A DNA stretch of 64,000 nt from NCBI RefSeq assembly GCF_001307155.1, contig NZ_CP012830.1:4462501-4526500 (forward strand), given 5' to 3'. Under the pieces are notes generated by a model. That model was given only the letters and a program-made list of their open reading frames with translations. It was not told where the DNA came from and did no database searches. Each line of letters opens with the position of its first letter. Positions within the stretch are counted from its first letter, which is position 1. The stretch comes from Pseudomonas fluorescens (GTDB taxonomy: Bacteria; Pseudomonadota; Gammaproteobacteria; Pseudomonadales; Pseudomonadaceae). The translations under genes and the position numbers were made by a program. Of the stretch, positions 40,798-50,505 are shown in pieces.

Positions 40798-42027
40798 ATG
40801 GAAAGTGCATTCGATAGCAGCAACGGCGTCATCCAGAGTCTTCTGGATACCGACTACTACACCTTCACCATGATGCAGGCGGTGCTGCACCAGCACCCGA
40901 ACGTCGAGGTGGAATACCAGTTCATCGTGCGTTCGAAAGAGCGGCTCGGGCACCTGATTCCGGACATTCGCGATGAGCTGGAGAAGCTCGCTGGCCTGCA
41001 GTTGCGCGAAGGTGAGCAGCGGTTTCTGTTCAATAAGCGTTTCCGTGAATACCTGACACCGGACTTTGAACAGTTCCTCGGTCTGTTTCGCTTCAACCTG
41101 CGCTACATCCACGTGTCGGAAGTCGACGGCCAACTGCACATCCGCGTCCGTGGTCCGATGTTGCACTGCATCATGTTCGAGCAGCCGGTGCTGGCGATGG
41201 TCAGTGAACTGCGCAACCGCGAGAAGTATCCGGAAGTCGAGCTGGCCGACGTGACCCGCAAGCTGTACCAGAAGTTCGAATGGCTGGAAAAAAACGCCAG
41301 CCGCGAAGAGCTCGCCGAGTTTCGCGTTTCGGACTTCTCCACCCGCCGGCGCCTGTCGTTCAGGGCCCAGCGCGAAGTGGTCAACGTCATGCGCAGTGAC
41401 TTCCCCGGGGTGTTCGTCGGTACCAGCAATGCTCACCTGGCCTACGAGTTCGACCTGCCGCTGATCGGCACCATGGCCCACCAATGGCTGATGGTTCACC
41501 AGCAACTCGGGCGGTTGCGCGAGAGCCAGAACGCCGCACTGGAAAACTGGGTGCGTGAGTACCGTGGCAGGCTGGGGATTGCGCTCACCGACTGCATCAG
41601 CACCGACTTCTTCCTCAAGGATTTCGACCTGTACTTCGCCAAGCTCTATGACGGCCTGCGTCAGGATTCCGGTGACCCGATCGTCTGGGCCGACAAGGTG
41701 CTGGGGCGTTACAAGGAGCTGGGCATCGATCCAAGAACCAAGGACCTGATGTTCTCCGACGGCCTCAACTTCGAGAAGTGCCTGCCAATCCTGCGCCATG
41801 TGCGTGGCAAGGCCAGATTCGGTTTCGGCATGGGCACCAGCCTGGCTTGCGATGTCGAGGGCGTCGAGCCGCTGAGCATCGTCATGAAGCTGGTGCGGGT
41901 GCATGGCGAGCCGGTGGTGAAGTTCTCCGACGACCCGATCAAGAATGTTTGTGAAGACGCCTCGTTCCTGCGCTACGCGGCCCAGGTATTCAACGTCAGC
42001 CTGATCAATCCACAACTGGGGGCCTGA
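40798..42027 (+). CDS. pncB: Nicotinate phosphoribosyltransferase
   Basis: A 409-residue enzyme of the PncB family: LDTDYYTFTMMQAVLHQHP at the N-terminus, TEFRVSDFSTRRRLSFRAQ with the substrate-binding Arg/Ser region, GTSNAHLAYEFDLPLIGTMAH and SGDPIVWADKVL with the PRPP site. It makes nicotinate mononucleotide from nicotinate, PRPP and ATP. It starts 10 bases after pncA and ends one base before nadE. Likely repressed by NrtR through the operator upstream. Confidence 0.95.
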   Translation: MESAFDSSNGVIQSLLDTDYYTFTMMQAVLHQHPNVEVEYQFIVRSKERLGHLIPDIRDELEKLAGLQLREGEQRFLFNKRFREYLTPDFEQFLGLFRFNLRYIHVSEVDGQLHIRVRGPMLHCIMFEQPVLAMVSELRNREKYPEVELADVTRKLYQKFEWLEKNASREELAEFRVSDFSTRRRLSFRAQREVVNVMRSDFPGVFVGTSNAHLAYEFDLPLIGTMAHQWLMVHQQLGRLRESQNAALENWVREYRGRLGIALTDCISTDFFLKDFDLYFAKLYDGLRQDSGDPIVWADKVLGRYKELGIDPRTKDLMFSDGLNFEKCLPILRHVRGKARFGFGMGTSLACDVEGVEPLSIVMKLVRVHGEPVVKFSDDPIKNVCEDASFLRYAAQVFNVSLINPQLGA

Positions 42028-42028
42028 T

Positions 42029-42859
42029 ATGACTATGCAACGGCAAGAACGCATTGCCCGGGAACTGGGCATCGACCGGCAACTCGCCCAGGGTGGCGAG
42101 GCCGCTGAAATCGTCCGTCGTGTCGATTTCATTAAACAGGTGCTGCGCGAGTCGGGCTGCAAGGCCCTGGTGCTCGGTATCAGCGGCGGCGTCGACTCCC
42201 TGACCGCCGGCCGCCTGTGCCAGCTGGCGGTGGAGCAGTTGCGGGCCGAGGATCATGAGGCGCGCTTTATCGCCGTGCGCCTGCCGTACAAGACTCAGGC
42301 CGATGAACGTGACGCCCAGGCCTCCCTGGACTTCATCCAGCCGGACCTGATCACCACCAGCAACATTGCCGACTGTGTCGACGGCCTGATGGTCAATATC
42401 GCCATCGATGGTTTGCAGCCTTCGGCCGAACTCACCGACTTTGCCAAAGGCAACGTCAAGGCTCGGGCGCGGATGCTGGCGCAATACGCTATCGCCAACT
42501 TCTGCAATGGGTTGGTGGTCGGCACCGATCATGGTGCGGAAGCGCTGATGGGTTTCTTCACCAAATTCGGCGACGGCGCCTGCGATCTGGCGCCGCTGTC
42601 CGGGTTGATCAAAAGCCAGGTGCGGTTGCTGGCCGACGCCCTGGGCGCGCCGACGCATCTGGTGCGCAAGGCGCCGACCGCCGACCTGGAAGACCTGGCA
42701 CCGGGCAAGCTGGATGAGGCGGCGTATGGTTGCAGTTACGAGGAAATCGATGCGTATCTGATGGGCGAAGCGGTGTCGCAGCAGGCGCAGCAGATCATCG
42801 AAAGCGCCTACATCAAAACCGCTCACAAACGCGAACTGCCTCGTGTCCCCCGGCCATAG
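42029..42859 (+). CDS. nadE: NH3-dependent NAD+ synthetase
   Basis: A 276-residue NadE with only the ammonia-dependent synthetase domain and no N-terminal glutaminase. LGISGGVDSLTAGRL is the PP-loop, and NVKARARMLAQYAIAN, GTDHGAEALMGFFTKFGDG and KAPTADLEDL are family signatures. It amidates NaAD to NAD+. Last gene of the pncA–pncB–nadE operon; the ATG follows the pncB stop by one base. Confidence 0.95.
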   Translation: MTMQRQERIARELGIDRQLAQGGEAAEIVRRVDFIKQVLRESGCKALVLGISGGVDSLTAGRLCQLAVEQLRAEDHEARFIAVRLPYKTQADERDAQASLDFIQPDLITTSNIADCVDGLMVNIAIDGLQPSAELTDFAKGNVKARARMLAQYAIANFCNGLVVGTDHGAEALMGFFTKFGDGACDLAPLSGLIKSQVRLLADALGAPTHLVRKAPTADLEDLAPGKLDEAAYGCSYEEIDAYLMGEAVSQQAQQIIESAYIKTAHKRELPRVPRP

Positions 42860-42866
42860 ATGTTGA

Positions 42867-42904
42867 AGCTGCCGCAGGTTCGGGCCGTGTTCGGACGATC
42901 TTTT
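42867..42904. repeat. Dispersed repeat, copy 1
   Basis: AGCTGCCGCAGGTTCGGGCC followed by GTGTTCGGACGATCTTTT. A copy with one base different lies at 43805–43842; a further variant with CCGCCGAAGGCTGCGATCTTTT is at about 52008. It is a common Pseudomonas intergenic repeat. Confidence 0.6.
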
Positions 42905-42922
42905 GATTTTCCATCAGCCACA

Positions 42923-42958
42923 AAAAAGCCCCTGAATCTTTCGATTCAGGGGCTTTTC
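42923..42958 (-). terminator. Terminator after tRNA-Asn and nadE
   Basis: AAAAGCCCCTGAATC and GATTCAGGGGCTTTT form a perfect 15-base stem with a four-base loop and T runs on both strands. Confidence 0.85.
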
Positions 42959-42970
42959 GATAGTGCTGTC

Positions 42971-43046
<76 letters not shown>

Positions 43047-43299
43047 ATGCGCCGTATGTTACTGATTAAAAAGGACAAGTCAAGCATCAATTGCTCGAAT
43101 GGCAGATTTTCAGGTGGGCGGTGATGATTCTGCAGGCGAGGAGGGCGTTGTCAGCCATTGGCGGTTACCAGAATCGTCGCGGAGGTCTACCATGGCCCCC
43201 CGGAAGTGGTTTCACGCGCTGCCGGCCCTCAGCCGAAAAGGTACGCGTCATGACTCACCAACCACTGCTCACGTCGTCAATGCTGCGCGAGGTGTTCGT

Positions 43300-43533
43300 A
43301 TGAGCATTGCTCAGATCAGCCTGCCAAAAGGCGTCGGGCCGCATGCCGAGAAACTCTTCGATGCAATCGCTCAGGCGAGCACCGCTGATGAGTTGAATCG
43401 CGCTGGCGGCAAGGCTGAAGGGTTTGTGCTGGGGCTGGAAAGCACCAAGGCGATCAAAAGCCAGGTTGCCGAATCGCTGTATGTGGCTTATGACGCCGCC
43501 GCCAGTCAGCGTTCGAGCGAACTGGCGGGCTGA
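43300..43533 (+). CDS. Small hypothetical protein
   Basis: A 77-residue protein (SIAQISLPKGVGPHAEKLFD at the start), predicted helical and cytoplasmic with no recognised domain. A GAGGTG site lies before the ATG. A 17-codon frame (43250–43303, MTHQPLLTSSMLREVFV) ends in an ATGA overlap with this start and may be a leader peptide. No neighbour gives a hint of function. Confidence 0.6.
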   Translation: MSIAQISLPKGVGPHAEKLFDAIAQASTADELNRAGGKAEGFVLGLESTKAIKSQVAESLYVAYDAAASQRSSELAG

Positions 43534-43539
43534 TCGGCC

Positions 43540-43749
43540 TTAACCGCCGAAGGTGAAGGTGCCGAGCAGGAACTTGGCGTACAGCGACGTGGCGGCCAGT
43601 TGCACCAGCCACAGGGCCAGGCCACCGAGAAATACGCCCAAGGCAACCTGCCACACCAGCCCGCTGCTGCGTTTGGTCTGGTTGCGTGGCACAAAGCGGT
43701 CCAGGTCCAGGTCGTCATCGCGGTCAGCGCGTAAGTCATCGTTTTTCAT
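43540..43749 (-). CDS. Small single-pass membrane protein
   Basis: A 69-residue protein from the ATG at 43749: acidic N-terminal tail (DDLRADRDDDLDLDRFVPR), then one membrane span (LVWQVALGVFLGGLALWLV) and a short C-terminus. A GAGAGA stretch precedes the ATG. Convergent with the 77-residue gene, 6 bases apart. No family recognised. Confidence 0.6.
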   Translation of the reverse strand: MKNDDLRADRDDDLDLDRFVPRNQTKRSSGLVWQVALGVFLGGLALWLVQLAATSLYAKFLLGTFTFGG

Positions 43750-43804
43750 AAGATCTCTCAATAGGTGAAATGCGCGGTTTCTCGGGTGTACACGCTGATG
43801 TAGG

Positions 43805-43842
43805 AGCTGCCGCAGGTTCGGGCCGCGTTCGGACGATCTTTT
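43805..43842. repeat. Dispersed repeat, copy 2
   Basis: AGCTGCCGCAGGTTCGGGCC followed by GCGTTCGGACGATCTTTT; one base differs from the copy at 42867–42904. Confidence 0.6.
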
Positions 43843-43910
43843 CAGGTCGACACCGATGTATCAGTTTAGAGCCCATAGCCTGCGCATTCAGAATTATCTG
43901 CTCGCCAACG

Positions 43911-43940
43911 AAAAGGGGAAGCCAAACGGCTTCCCCTTTT
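43911..43940 (-). terminator. Terminator after the aromatic aminotransferase gene
   Basis: AAAAGGGGAAGCC and GGCTTCCCCTTTT form a perfect 13-base stem with a four-base loop, 16 bases after the stop. Confidence 0.8.
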
Positions 43941-43956
43941 CTATCGCGCGTGTGGC

Positions 43957-45153
43957 TTAGATCACCTGAGCGATGGCCTTGGTCACTACGTCGATGTTGC
44001 TCTGGTTCAGCGTGGCAACGCAGATGCGGCCGGTGTCCAGGGCGTAGATGCCGAACTCGTTACGCAGACGGGTGACTTGCTCAACCGTCAGGCCCGAGTA
44101 CGAGAACATGCCGCGTTGACGGCCGACGAAGCTGAAGTCCTGGTGAGGTGCGTTTTTCGCCAGCAGATCAACCATCTGCTGGCGCATGCCGCGAATGCGC
44201 AGACGCATTTCAGCCAGTTCCTGTTCCCATTGGGCGCGCAGTTCAGGGCTGTTCAGTACGGCCGCAACGATCGCTGCACCGTGGGTCGGCGGGTTGGAGT
44301 AGTTGGTGCGGATCACGCGTTTGACTTGCGACAGCACGCGAGCGCTTTCTTCTTTCGATTCGCTGACGATCGACAGTGCGCCAACACGTTCACCGTACAG
44401 CGAGAACGACTTGGAGAATGAGCTGGAAACGAAGAAGTTCAGGCCCGACTCGGCGAACAGGCGCACGGCAGCGGCGTCTTCGTCGATGCCGTCGCCAAAG
44501 CCCTGATAGGCCATGTCGAGGAACGGCACGTGGTTTTTCGCCTTGATCACGTCCAGTACGTTGTTCCAGTCTGCCGGGCTCAGGTCGACGCCAGTCGGGT
44601 TGTGGCAGCAGGCGTGCAGCACAACGATCGAGCCATTCGGCAGGGCGTTCAGGTCTTCCAGCAGGCCGGCGCGGTTCACGTCGTGAGTCGCGGCGTCGTA
44701 GTAGCGATAGTTCTGAACCGGGAAGCCGGCGGTTTCGAACAGCGCGCGGTGGTTTTCCCAGCTTGGGTCGCTGATCGCAACGACGGCGTTCGGCAGCAGT
44801 TGCTTGAGGAAGTCAGCGCCGATTTTCAGTGCGCCGGTACCGCCGACGGACTGGGCGGTGACAACCCGGCCAGCGGCAAGCAGTGGCGAGTCTTTACCGA
44901 ACAGCAGCTTTTGCACGGCCTGGTCGTAGGCGGCGATACCGTCGATCGGCAGGTAGCCACGGGAAGCGTGTTGAGCAGCGCGAATCGTCTCGGCTTCGAC
45001 AACGGCTCGCAGGAGTGGAATTCGCCCCTCCTCGTTGCAGTAAACACCGACCCCCAGGTTGACCTTATTGGTACGGGTGTCAGCGTTGAATGCTTCGTTG
45101 AGGCCCAGGATTGGATCGCGTGGTGCCATTTCGACAGCGGAGAAGAGGCTCAT
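43957..45153 (-). CDS. tyrB: Aromatic amino acid aminotransferase (aspartate aminotransferase fold I)
   Basis: A 398-residue PLP enzyme. The PLP Lys is in SSSFSKSFSLYGER (about 258), the carboxylate Arg is near the C-terminus in the RICVATLN region, and HACCHNPTGVD carries the conserved Asn-Pro-Thr-Gly. It transaminates aromatic amino acids and aspartate with 2-oxoglutarate. Divergent from uvrB, the usual Pseudomonas arrangement. The name tyrB is by homology; phhC-like function is also possible. Confidence 0.9.
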   Translation of the reverse strand: MSLFSAVEMAPRDPILGLNEAFNADTRTNKVNLGVGVYCNEEGRIPLLRAVVEAETIRAAQHASRGYLPIDGIAAYDQAVQKLLFGKDSPLLAAGRVVTAQSVGGTGALKIGADFLKQLLPNAVVAISDPSWENHRALFETAGFPVQNYRYYDAATHDVNRAGLLEDLNALPNGSIVVLHACCHNPTGVDLSPADWNNVLDVIKAKNHVPFLDMAYQGFGDGIDEDAAAVRLFAESGLNFFVSSSFSKSFSLYGERVGALSIVSESKEESARVLSQVKRVIRTNYSNPPTHGAAIVAAVLNSPELRAQWEQELAEMRLRIRGMRQQMVDLLAKNAPHQDFSFVGRQRGMFSYSGLTVEQVTRLRNEFGIYALDTGRICVATLNQSNIDVVTKAIAQVI

Positions 45154-45502
45154 TATTGCGGCGGCTCTGAATGGAATGTGGAGGGACGTGTAGCGCTCCA
45201 GCCGAATGCACTAGAGCGGTGCACAAACGGGGAGCTAGTATAGAGGCCAACACCGGGCGCGGCGACAGGCGTTTCCGCTTTTCGGGCAGGTTTTTTCGGA
45301 TTATTTTTTGCTCGTTAGCCTTATTGTCATGTCAATGGCTTAGGGGCATGTAGGACGTTTACCTTGAAACTAGAGGTATTCGGCACCACATCAACGGTTA
45401 TCATGATTTTTCCCTGCGACATTCGTCGTGAGCGACCTTCACCGTTCTGGCGCGCCCGCCAGCGCCGGAGTGCGTCGCTCCTTGGAAACCAATAGGTACG
45501 AT
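45154..45502. other. Divergent promoter region of tyrB and uvrB
   Basis: 349 bases without a gene. I looked for a LexA box of the form CTG-N10-CAG before uvrB and found none clear. It is AT-rich near 45290–45330 (GGTTTTTTCGGATTATTTTTTG). Nothing else is recognised. Confidence 0.4.
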
Positions 45503-47518
45503 ATGTCTGAATTCCAGCTAGTCACCCGCTTCGAGCCCGCCGGCGATCAGCCGGAAGCCATCCGTCTGATGGTCGAGGGCATCGAGGCCGGGCTGGCGCA
45601 CCAGACGTTGCTTGGTGTGACCGGTTCGGGCAAGACCTTCAGTATCGCCAACGTGATCGCCCAGGTGCAGCGACCGACGCTGGTGCTGGCGCCGAACAAG
45701 ACGCTGGCGGCGCAACTGTATGGCGAGTTCAAGGCGTTCTTCCCGAACAACGCGGTGGAGTACTTCGTTTCCTACTACGACTACTACCAGCCCGAAGCCT
45801 ACGTGCCGTCGTCCGATACCTTCATTGAGAAAGACGCCTCGATCAACGATCACATCGAGCAGATGCGACTGTCGGCGACCAAAGCGTTGCTGGAGCGCAA
45901 GGACGCGATCATCGTCACCACGGTCTCGTGCATCTACGGTTTGGGCAGCCCGGAAACCTATCTGAAAATGGTCCTGCACGTCGATCGTGGCGACAAGCTC
46001 GATCAGCGCGCCTTGCTGCGCCGTTTGGCTGACCTGCAATACACCCGCAATGACATGGATTTTGCTCGCGCGACCTTCCGCGTGCGCGGTGACGTGATTG
46101 ATATCCACCCGGCGGAATCCGACTTTGAAGCGATTCGTATTGAGCTCTTCGATGATGAAGTGGAGAAGATTTCCGCTTTCGATCCGCTCACCGGCGAAGT
46201 GATTCGCCAGCTGCCGCGTTTCACCTTCTATCCGAAAAGCCACTATGTAACGCCGCGAGAAACCCTGTTGGGAGCCATCGAAGGGATCAAGGTCGAGCTG
46301 CAGGAGCGCCTGGAATACCTGCGCTCCAACAATAAACTGGTGGAGGCCCAGCGGCTGGAGCAGCGCACCCGTTTCGACCTGGAGATGATTCTGGAACTGG
46401 GTTACTGCAACGGTATCGAAAACTACTCGCGCTACCTCTCGGGCCGAGAGTCGGGTGAGCCGCCTCCCACCTTGTTTGACTATTTGCCCGCCGATGCCTT
46501 GCTGGTGATCGACGAATCCCACGTCAGCGTGCCGCAGGTCGGTGCGATGTATAAGGGCGACCGTTCGCGTAAAGAGACGCTGGTCGAATACGGTTTCCGG
46601 CTGCCCTCGGCGCTGGACAACCGGCCGATGCGTTTTGATGAATGGGAAAGCATCAGTCCGCAGACGATTTTCGTCTCGGCCACCCCAGGTAACTACGAGG
46701 CGGAACACGCCGGTCGGGTGATCGAGCAACTGGTGCGGCCGACCGGTCTGGTCGATCCGCAAATCGAGATTCGTCCCGCACTGACTCAGGTCGACGACTT
46801 GCTCTCGGAAATCACCAAGCGTGTGGCGCTGGAGGAGCGGGTGTTGGTCACTACGTTGACCAAGCGCATGTCCGAAGACTTGACCGACTACCTTGCCGAC
46901 CACGGTGTGCGGGTGCGTTATCTGCACTCGGACATTGATACGGTGGAGCGGGTTGAGATCATCCGCGATTTGCGTCTGGGCACCTTCGATGTGCTGGTGG
47001 GGATCAACCTGCTGCGTGAAGGCCTGGACATGCCGGAAGTGTCGCTGGTGGCGATTCTCGATGCCGACAAGGAGGGCTTCCTGCGCTCCGAGCGTTCGCT
47101 GATCCAGACCATCGGTCGCGCGGCGCGGAACCTCAATGGCCGGGCGATTCTGTATGCCGACCGGATCACCGGGTCGATGGAACGGGCAATTGGCGAGACT
47201 GAGCGCCGTCGCGACAAGCAAATCGCCTTCAACCTGGCCAATGGCATCACCCCCAAAGGTGTATTCAAGGACGTTGCCGACATCATGGAAGGCGCCACGG
47301 TGCCTGGTTCGCGCAGCAAGAAGCGCAAAGGCATGGCCAAGGCAGCCGAGGAAAGTGCCCGCTACGAAAATGAGCTGCGTTCGCCGAGCGAAATCGCCAA
47401 GCGCATTCGTCAATTGGAAGAGAAGATGTACCAGCTCGCTCGCGACCTGGAGTTCGAAGCCGCCGCACAGACACGCGACGAAATCACCAAGATGCGCGAG
47501 CGGTTGTTGACCGTCTGA
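45503..47518 (+). CDS. uvrB: Excinuclease ABC subunit B
   Basis: A 671-residue UvrB. Walker A is GVTGSGKT (residues 38–45), the beta-hairpin region YYDYYQPEAYVP inserts in DNA, DESH is the Walker B of the helicase motifs, and the C-terminal coiled coil (LEEKMYQLARDLEFEAAAQ) binds UvrC. Full length. It verifies damage with UvrA in nucleotide excision repair. The ATG at 45503 gives the standard MSEFQLVTRF start; an in-frame upstream ATG at 45428 has no support. Confidence 0.97.
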   Translation: MSEFQLVTRFEPAGDQPEAIRLMVEGIEAGLAHQTLLGVTGSGKTFSIANVIAQVQRPTLVLAPNKTLAAQLYGEFKAFFPNNAVEYFVSYYDYYQPEAYVPSSDTFIEKDASINDHIEQMRLSATKALLERKDAIIVTTVSCIYGLGSPETYLKMVLHVDRGDKLDQRALLRRLADLQYTRNDMDFARATFRVRGDVIDIHPAESDFEAIRIELFDDEVEKISAFDPLTGEVIRQLPRFTFYPKSHYVTPRETLLGAIEGIKVELQERLEYLRSNNKLVEAQRLEQRTRFDLEMILELGYCNGIENYSRYLSGRESGEPPPTLFDYLPADALLVIDESHVSVPQVGAMYKGDRSRKETLVEYGFRLPSALDNRPMRFDEWESISPQTIFVSATPGNYEAEHAGRVIEQLVRPTGLVDPQIEIRPALTQVDDLLSEITKRVALEERVLVTTLTKRMSEDLTDYLADHGVRVRYLHSDIDTVERVEIIRDLRLGTFDVLVGINLLREGLDMPEVSLVAILDADKEGFLRSERSLIQTIGRAARNLNGRAILYADRITGSMERAIGETERRRDKQIAFNLANGITPKGVFKDVADIMEGATVPGSRSKKRKGMAKAAEESARYENELRSPSEIAKRIRQLEEKMYQLARDLEFEAAAQTRDEITKMRERLLTV

Positions 47519-47535
47519 TGATCGTGCGCGGTCCC

Positions 47536-47667
47536 TGTGGCGAGGGAGCTTGCTCCCGCTCGGCCGCGAAGCGGTCGTAATCCGGCAATCGCGCTCCATC
47601 TGAATACTCGCGGCGGCTGATTTCAGGGTCGCTTCGCAACCCAACGGGAGCAAGCTCCCTCGCCACA
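47536..47667. repeat. REP doublet
   Basis: TGTGGCGAGGGAGCTTGCTC at the left and CTCCCTCGCCACA at the right flank a centre with GCGAAGCGGTCG and GTCGCTTCGC. Nearly the same as 21132–21262. Confidence 0.75.
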
Positions 47668-47687
47668 GGTGCGTGCATGTCTCAGGC

Positions 47688-49238
47688 TTAGTGCGCTTCT
47701 CCAGCCTTCAACCCGGGCGGCAGTGCCTTGGTCAGCAGGATCGCCAGCATGCTCACCCCCAGCGCAATCCCGACAAAGTGAAACGCATCGTTGTAGGCCA
47801 TGATCAAGGCCTGCTGATGGGTGATCTCACTGAGCTTGCCCAGCGCGGCCATTTCGCTGCCGAATCGATCGGTCATGCTCGCCATGCGCTCGGCCACCTG
47901 CGGGTTGGTCGGCACGATCGACTCGCGTAAATAATCGAAGTAGGTCTTGGTTCGGGCATCCAGCAGGGTCGCGAGCAGGGCTATGCCAATCGCACCGCCG
48001 AGGTTGCGCAGAATGTTGAACAGGCTCGACGCGGAGCCTGCATCCTGCGGCAGGATGTAGGCGGTGGCGATCAGCGAAATGGTCACCATGATCAGCGGCT
48101 GGCCCAGCGCCCGGACGAGCTGGATCTGATTGAACTGTGGTCCGGCGAAGTCGGGGTTGAGTGCGCCCGAAAGAATGCTCGCCAAGCCAAACAGGCCGAA
48201 ACCGAGCGTGCACAGCCACTTCGGTGAAACGAACTTCATCAACTTCGGCACCAGCGGAATCAGGAACAGCTGCGGCACGCCCATCCACATGATCACTTCG
48301 CCGATCTGCAAGGCGTTGTAGCTCTGGATCTGCGCCAGGTACAGCGGCAGCAGATAAATCGAGCCGTACAGCCCCACACCCATGCCCAGGCTGGAAATGC
48401 TCGATAAGCCGAAGTTGCGGTTGCGCAAGATGCCCAGATTGATCAGCGGATTGGGCTTGGACACTTGCACGATCACAAAGGTGATCAGACTCAACAGGGC
48501 GATGCAGCCCAGCGTCACGATCAGGTTCGACTCCAGCCAGTCCTTGCGATGGCCTTCCTCGAGAAACACCTGTAAGCACCCCAGGCCAACACCCAGCGTG
48601 AGAATGCCCATGTAATCGGTGCTTTTGAGCAATTCCCAGTGGGCTGCTTTTTTCTCCAGGCCATACATGAGGCCGGCGATCATGATCAACCCCGGCGGAA
48701 TGTTGATGTAGAAGATGTACTTCCAGCCCCAGTTTTCCGTCAGCCAGCCGCCGAGGGTCGGGCCGATAGAGGGCGCGAAGGTCGCGGTCATGGCGAACAT
48801 CGCCATGCCTTTGGCACGATGGTGTTCGGGGAGTTTGATCAGTGTCAGGGTGAACGCCAGCGGGATCAGTGCGCCGCCGGTGAAACCCTGCAAGGCGCGG
48901 AACACGATCATGCTCTCCAGGCTCCAGGCCATCGAGCAGAGCAGCGAGGCGGCCAGAAAACCCAGCGAAACCCAGACCGCCAGGCGTCGTGCCGAGAGCA
49001 GTTGCACCAGCCATGCGGTGAGCGGAATCATGATGATTTCCGCCACCAGATACGAGGTGGAAATCCACGAGCCTTCTTCCAGGGTCGCTGACAGCGCGCC
49101 TTGAATATCCTTGAGCGAGGCGTTGGTGATCTGGATGTCAAGCACCGCCATAAAGGCGCCGAGCATCACGCTCATCACCGCAATCCAGTCCCGCCGGGTC
49201 GGTTCGCCGGCCGGGCGGATCAGTTGATCACCGGCCAT
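47688..49238 (-). CDS. DHA2-family (EmrB/QacA) multidrug transporter
   Basis: A 516-residue major facilitator with 14 predicted membrane spans. LDIQITNASLKDIQGALSA (TM1 with the conserved Asp), RALQGFTGGALIPLAF (motif C) and GGWLTENWGWKYIFYINIP are EmrB-type signatures. It works as a proton antiporter with the adaptor encoded just upstream; the adaptor's stop overlaps its start by 11 bases. The start at 49238 (MAGDQLIRP) is preferred to 49319, which would overlap the adaptor gene more. Substrates are not predictable. Confidence 0.92.
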   Translation of the reverse strand: MAGDQLIRPAGEPTRRDWIAVMSVMLGAFMAVLDIQITNASLKDIQGALSATLEEGSWISTSYLVAEIIMIPLTAWLVQLLSARRLAVWVSLGFLAASLLCSMAWSLESMIVFRALQGFTGGALIPLAFTLTLIKLPEHHRAKGMAMFAMTATFAPSIGPTLGGWLTENWGWKYIFYINIPPGLIMIAGLMYGLEKKAAHWELLKSTDYMGILTLGVGLGCLQVFLEEGHRKDWLESNLIVTLGCIALLSLITFVIVQVSKPNPLINLGILRNRNFGLSSISSLGMGVGLYGSIYLLPLYLAQIQSYNALQIGEVIMWMGVPQLFLIPLVPKLMKFVSPKWLCTLGFGLFGLASILSGALNPDFAGPQFNQIQLVRALGQPLIMVTISLIATAYILPQDAGSASSLFNILRNLGGAIGIALLATLLDARTKTYFDYLRESIVPTNPQVAERMASMTDRFGSEMAALGKLSEITHQQALIMAYNDAFHFVGIALGVSMLAILLTKALPPGLKAGEAH

Positions 49239-50274
49239 CGCCAGGGTCTTTGATGCTGACTTTGACGGTGACCGACATGCCTGGGCGGATCTTGCCGTGC
49301 AGCGGATTGTCGGCAGCAAACGTCAGTTTCACCGGAATCCGTTGCACGACTTTGGTGAAGTTGCCGGTGGCATTGTCCGGTGGCAGCAGGCTGAACTGCG
49401 CGCCCGAGGCGGCGAACAGGCTGTCGACCCGAGCTTCGATCGGTGTGTCGCTGTAGGCATCGAAGGTCAGTTCGGCTTTCTGGCCGGGCTGCATGTGGCC
49501 AATCTGGGTTTCCTTGAAATTGGCCTGAATCCAGATGTCCTGGTCCGGGACGATCGACAGCAGGTAAGCGCCTGCCTGTACGTATTGGCCATTGCGGGCG
49601 GCACGCTGGCCGATCAGGCCACTGATCGGTGCGTGGATTTCGCTGCGGGTCAGGTTCAGTCGGGCCTGCGCCAGATCGGCTTTGGCGTTGGCGATCTGGG
49701 CGTCCAGGCGCTTGATCTCGGCCGTCAAGGCGTTGACCTGTTGACGCTGGCCCTGTGCGTCAGCCTGGGCCTTGGCGACTTGCGAGCGAGCGATGCGGTT
49801 GTCGGCGGAGAGGGTGGTCACCCGTTCTTCCGAGACATAACCCGGTTTGCGCAGGGTTTGTGCGCGGGACAGATCGATTTGCGAGCGGCCGAGGGTGGCC
49901 TGGCTGGCGGCGACCTGGGCTTCGCTGGCGGCGATCAGGCTGGCTTGTTGGGTCAGTTTGCTCTGGGCTTGCAGGCGCTCGGCTTCGCGGGTGGCGAGGG
50001 TCGCGTTGGCGCGGTCGACGGCGAGATGAAAGTCATCGCCTTCGAGTTTGATCAACAGTTGGCCTTTTTCGACGTGCTGGTTGTCCTGTACCAGCACTTC
50101 CTCAATGCGCGCGCCCAACTGGCTGGAGACACGGGTGATTTCACCCTGGACATAAGCGTTATCGGTGCTTTCGTAAAACCGTCCCTTGAAGAACCATTGA
50201 GCGAAGAAGCCCCCGGCAACCAGCAGGACGATCAGCAGGAAAGTGAACAGGCGACGCTTGAGTTGGGCAGGCAT
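49228..50274 (-). CDS. EmrA/HlyD-family membrane-fusion adaptor
   Basis: A 348-residue protein with one N-terminal membrane span (about 8–28), beta-barrel/lipoyl halves (about 35–85 and 210–245; GARIEEVLVQDNQHVEKGQ) and a long coiled coil (about 85–205). It bridges the inner-membrane transporter to an outer-membrane channel. It overlaps the transporter gene. No outer-membrane factor gene lies in this operon, so it probably borrows a TolC-like protein. Confidence 0.92.
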   Translation of the reverse strand: MPAQLKRRLFTFLLIVLLVAGGFFAQWFFKGRFYESTDNAYVQGEITRVSSQLGARIEEVLVQDNQHVEKGQLLIKLEGDDFHLAVDRANATLATREAERLQAQSKLTQQASLIAASEAQVAASQATLGRSQIDLSRAQTLRKPGYVSEERVTTLSADNRIARSQVAKAQADAQGQRQQVNALTAEIKRLDAQIANAKADLAQARLNLTRSEIHAPISGLIGQRAARNGQYVQAGAYLLSIVPDQDIWIQANFKETQIGHMQPGQKAELTFDAYSDTPIEARVDSLFAASGAQFSLLPPDNATGNFTKVVQRIPVKLTFAADNPLHGKIRPGMSVTVKVSIKDPGDGR

Positions 50275-50505
50275 GAGCAGACTGTAGTCGAGAAAGTGTA
50301 AGGAGATTTATCAGTACTCGAATCTGTCATATAGCCGATAAGCGGTAAATGCCACTTATTGATAATCAGCCGTTGAGCGGTGCCAGAGCCTTTTGTAGCC
50401 CCAACGTTGGCTTAAATGCCCTGCTCACTGGAGCCGGGCGGGCAACGCCTGTTACCATTCGCCCTTTGTTTCATCTCCGCTTTTTATATTCTTTCGAGAC
50501 ATGCC

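Noticed and set aside
40687..42162. 491-codon frame antisense to pncB and nadE
   Set aside because: Shadow of two well-supported genes with conserved motifs; no domain or ribosome site of its own.
45154..45502. LexA box upstream of uvrB
   Set aside because: No CTG-N10-CAG palindrome of good quality is visible, so SOS control cannot be claimed from this sequence.
45518..47653. 711-codon open frame antisense to uvrB
   Set aside because: It mirrors the full uvrB gene, has no recognisable domain, and long antisense frames are expected in GC-rich coding DNA.
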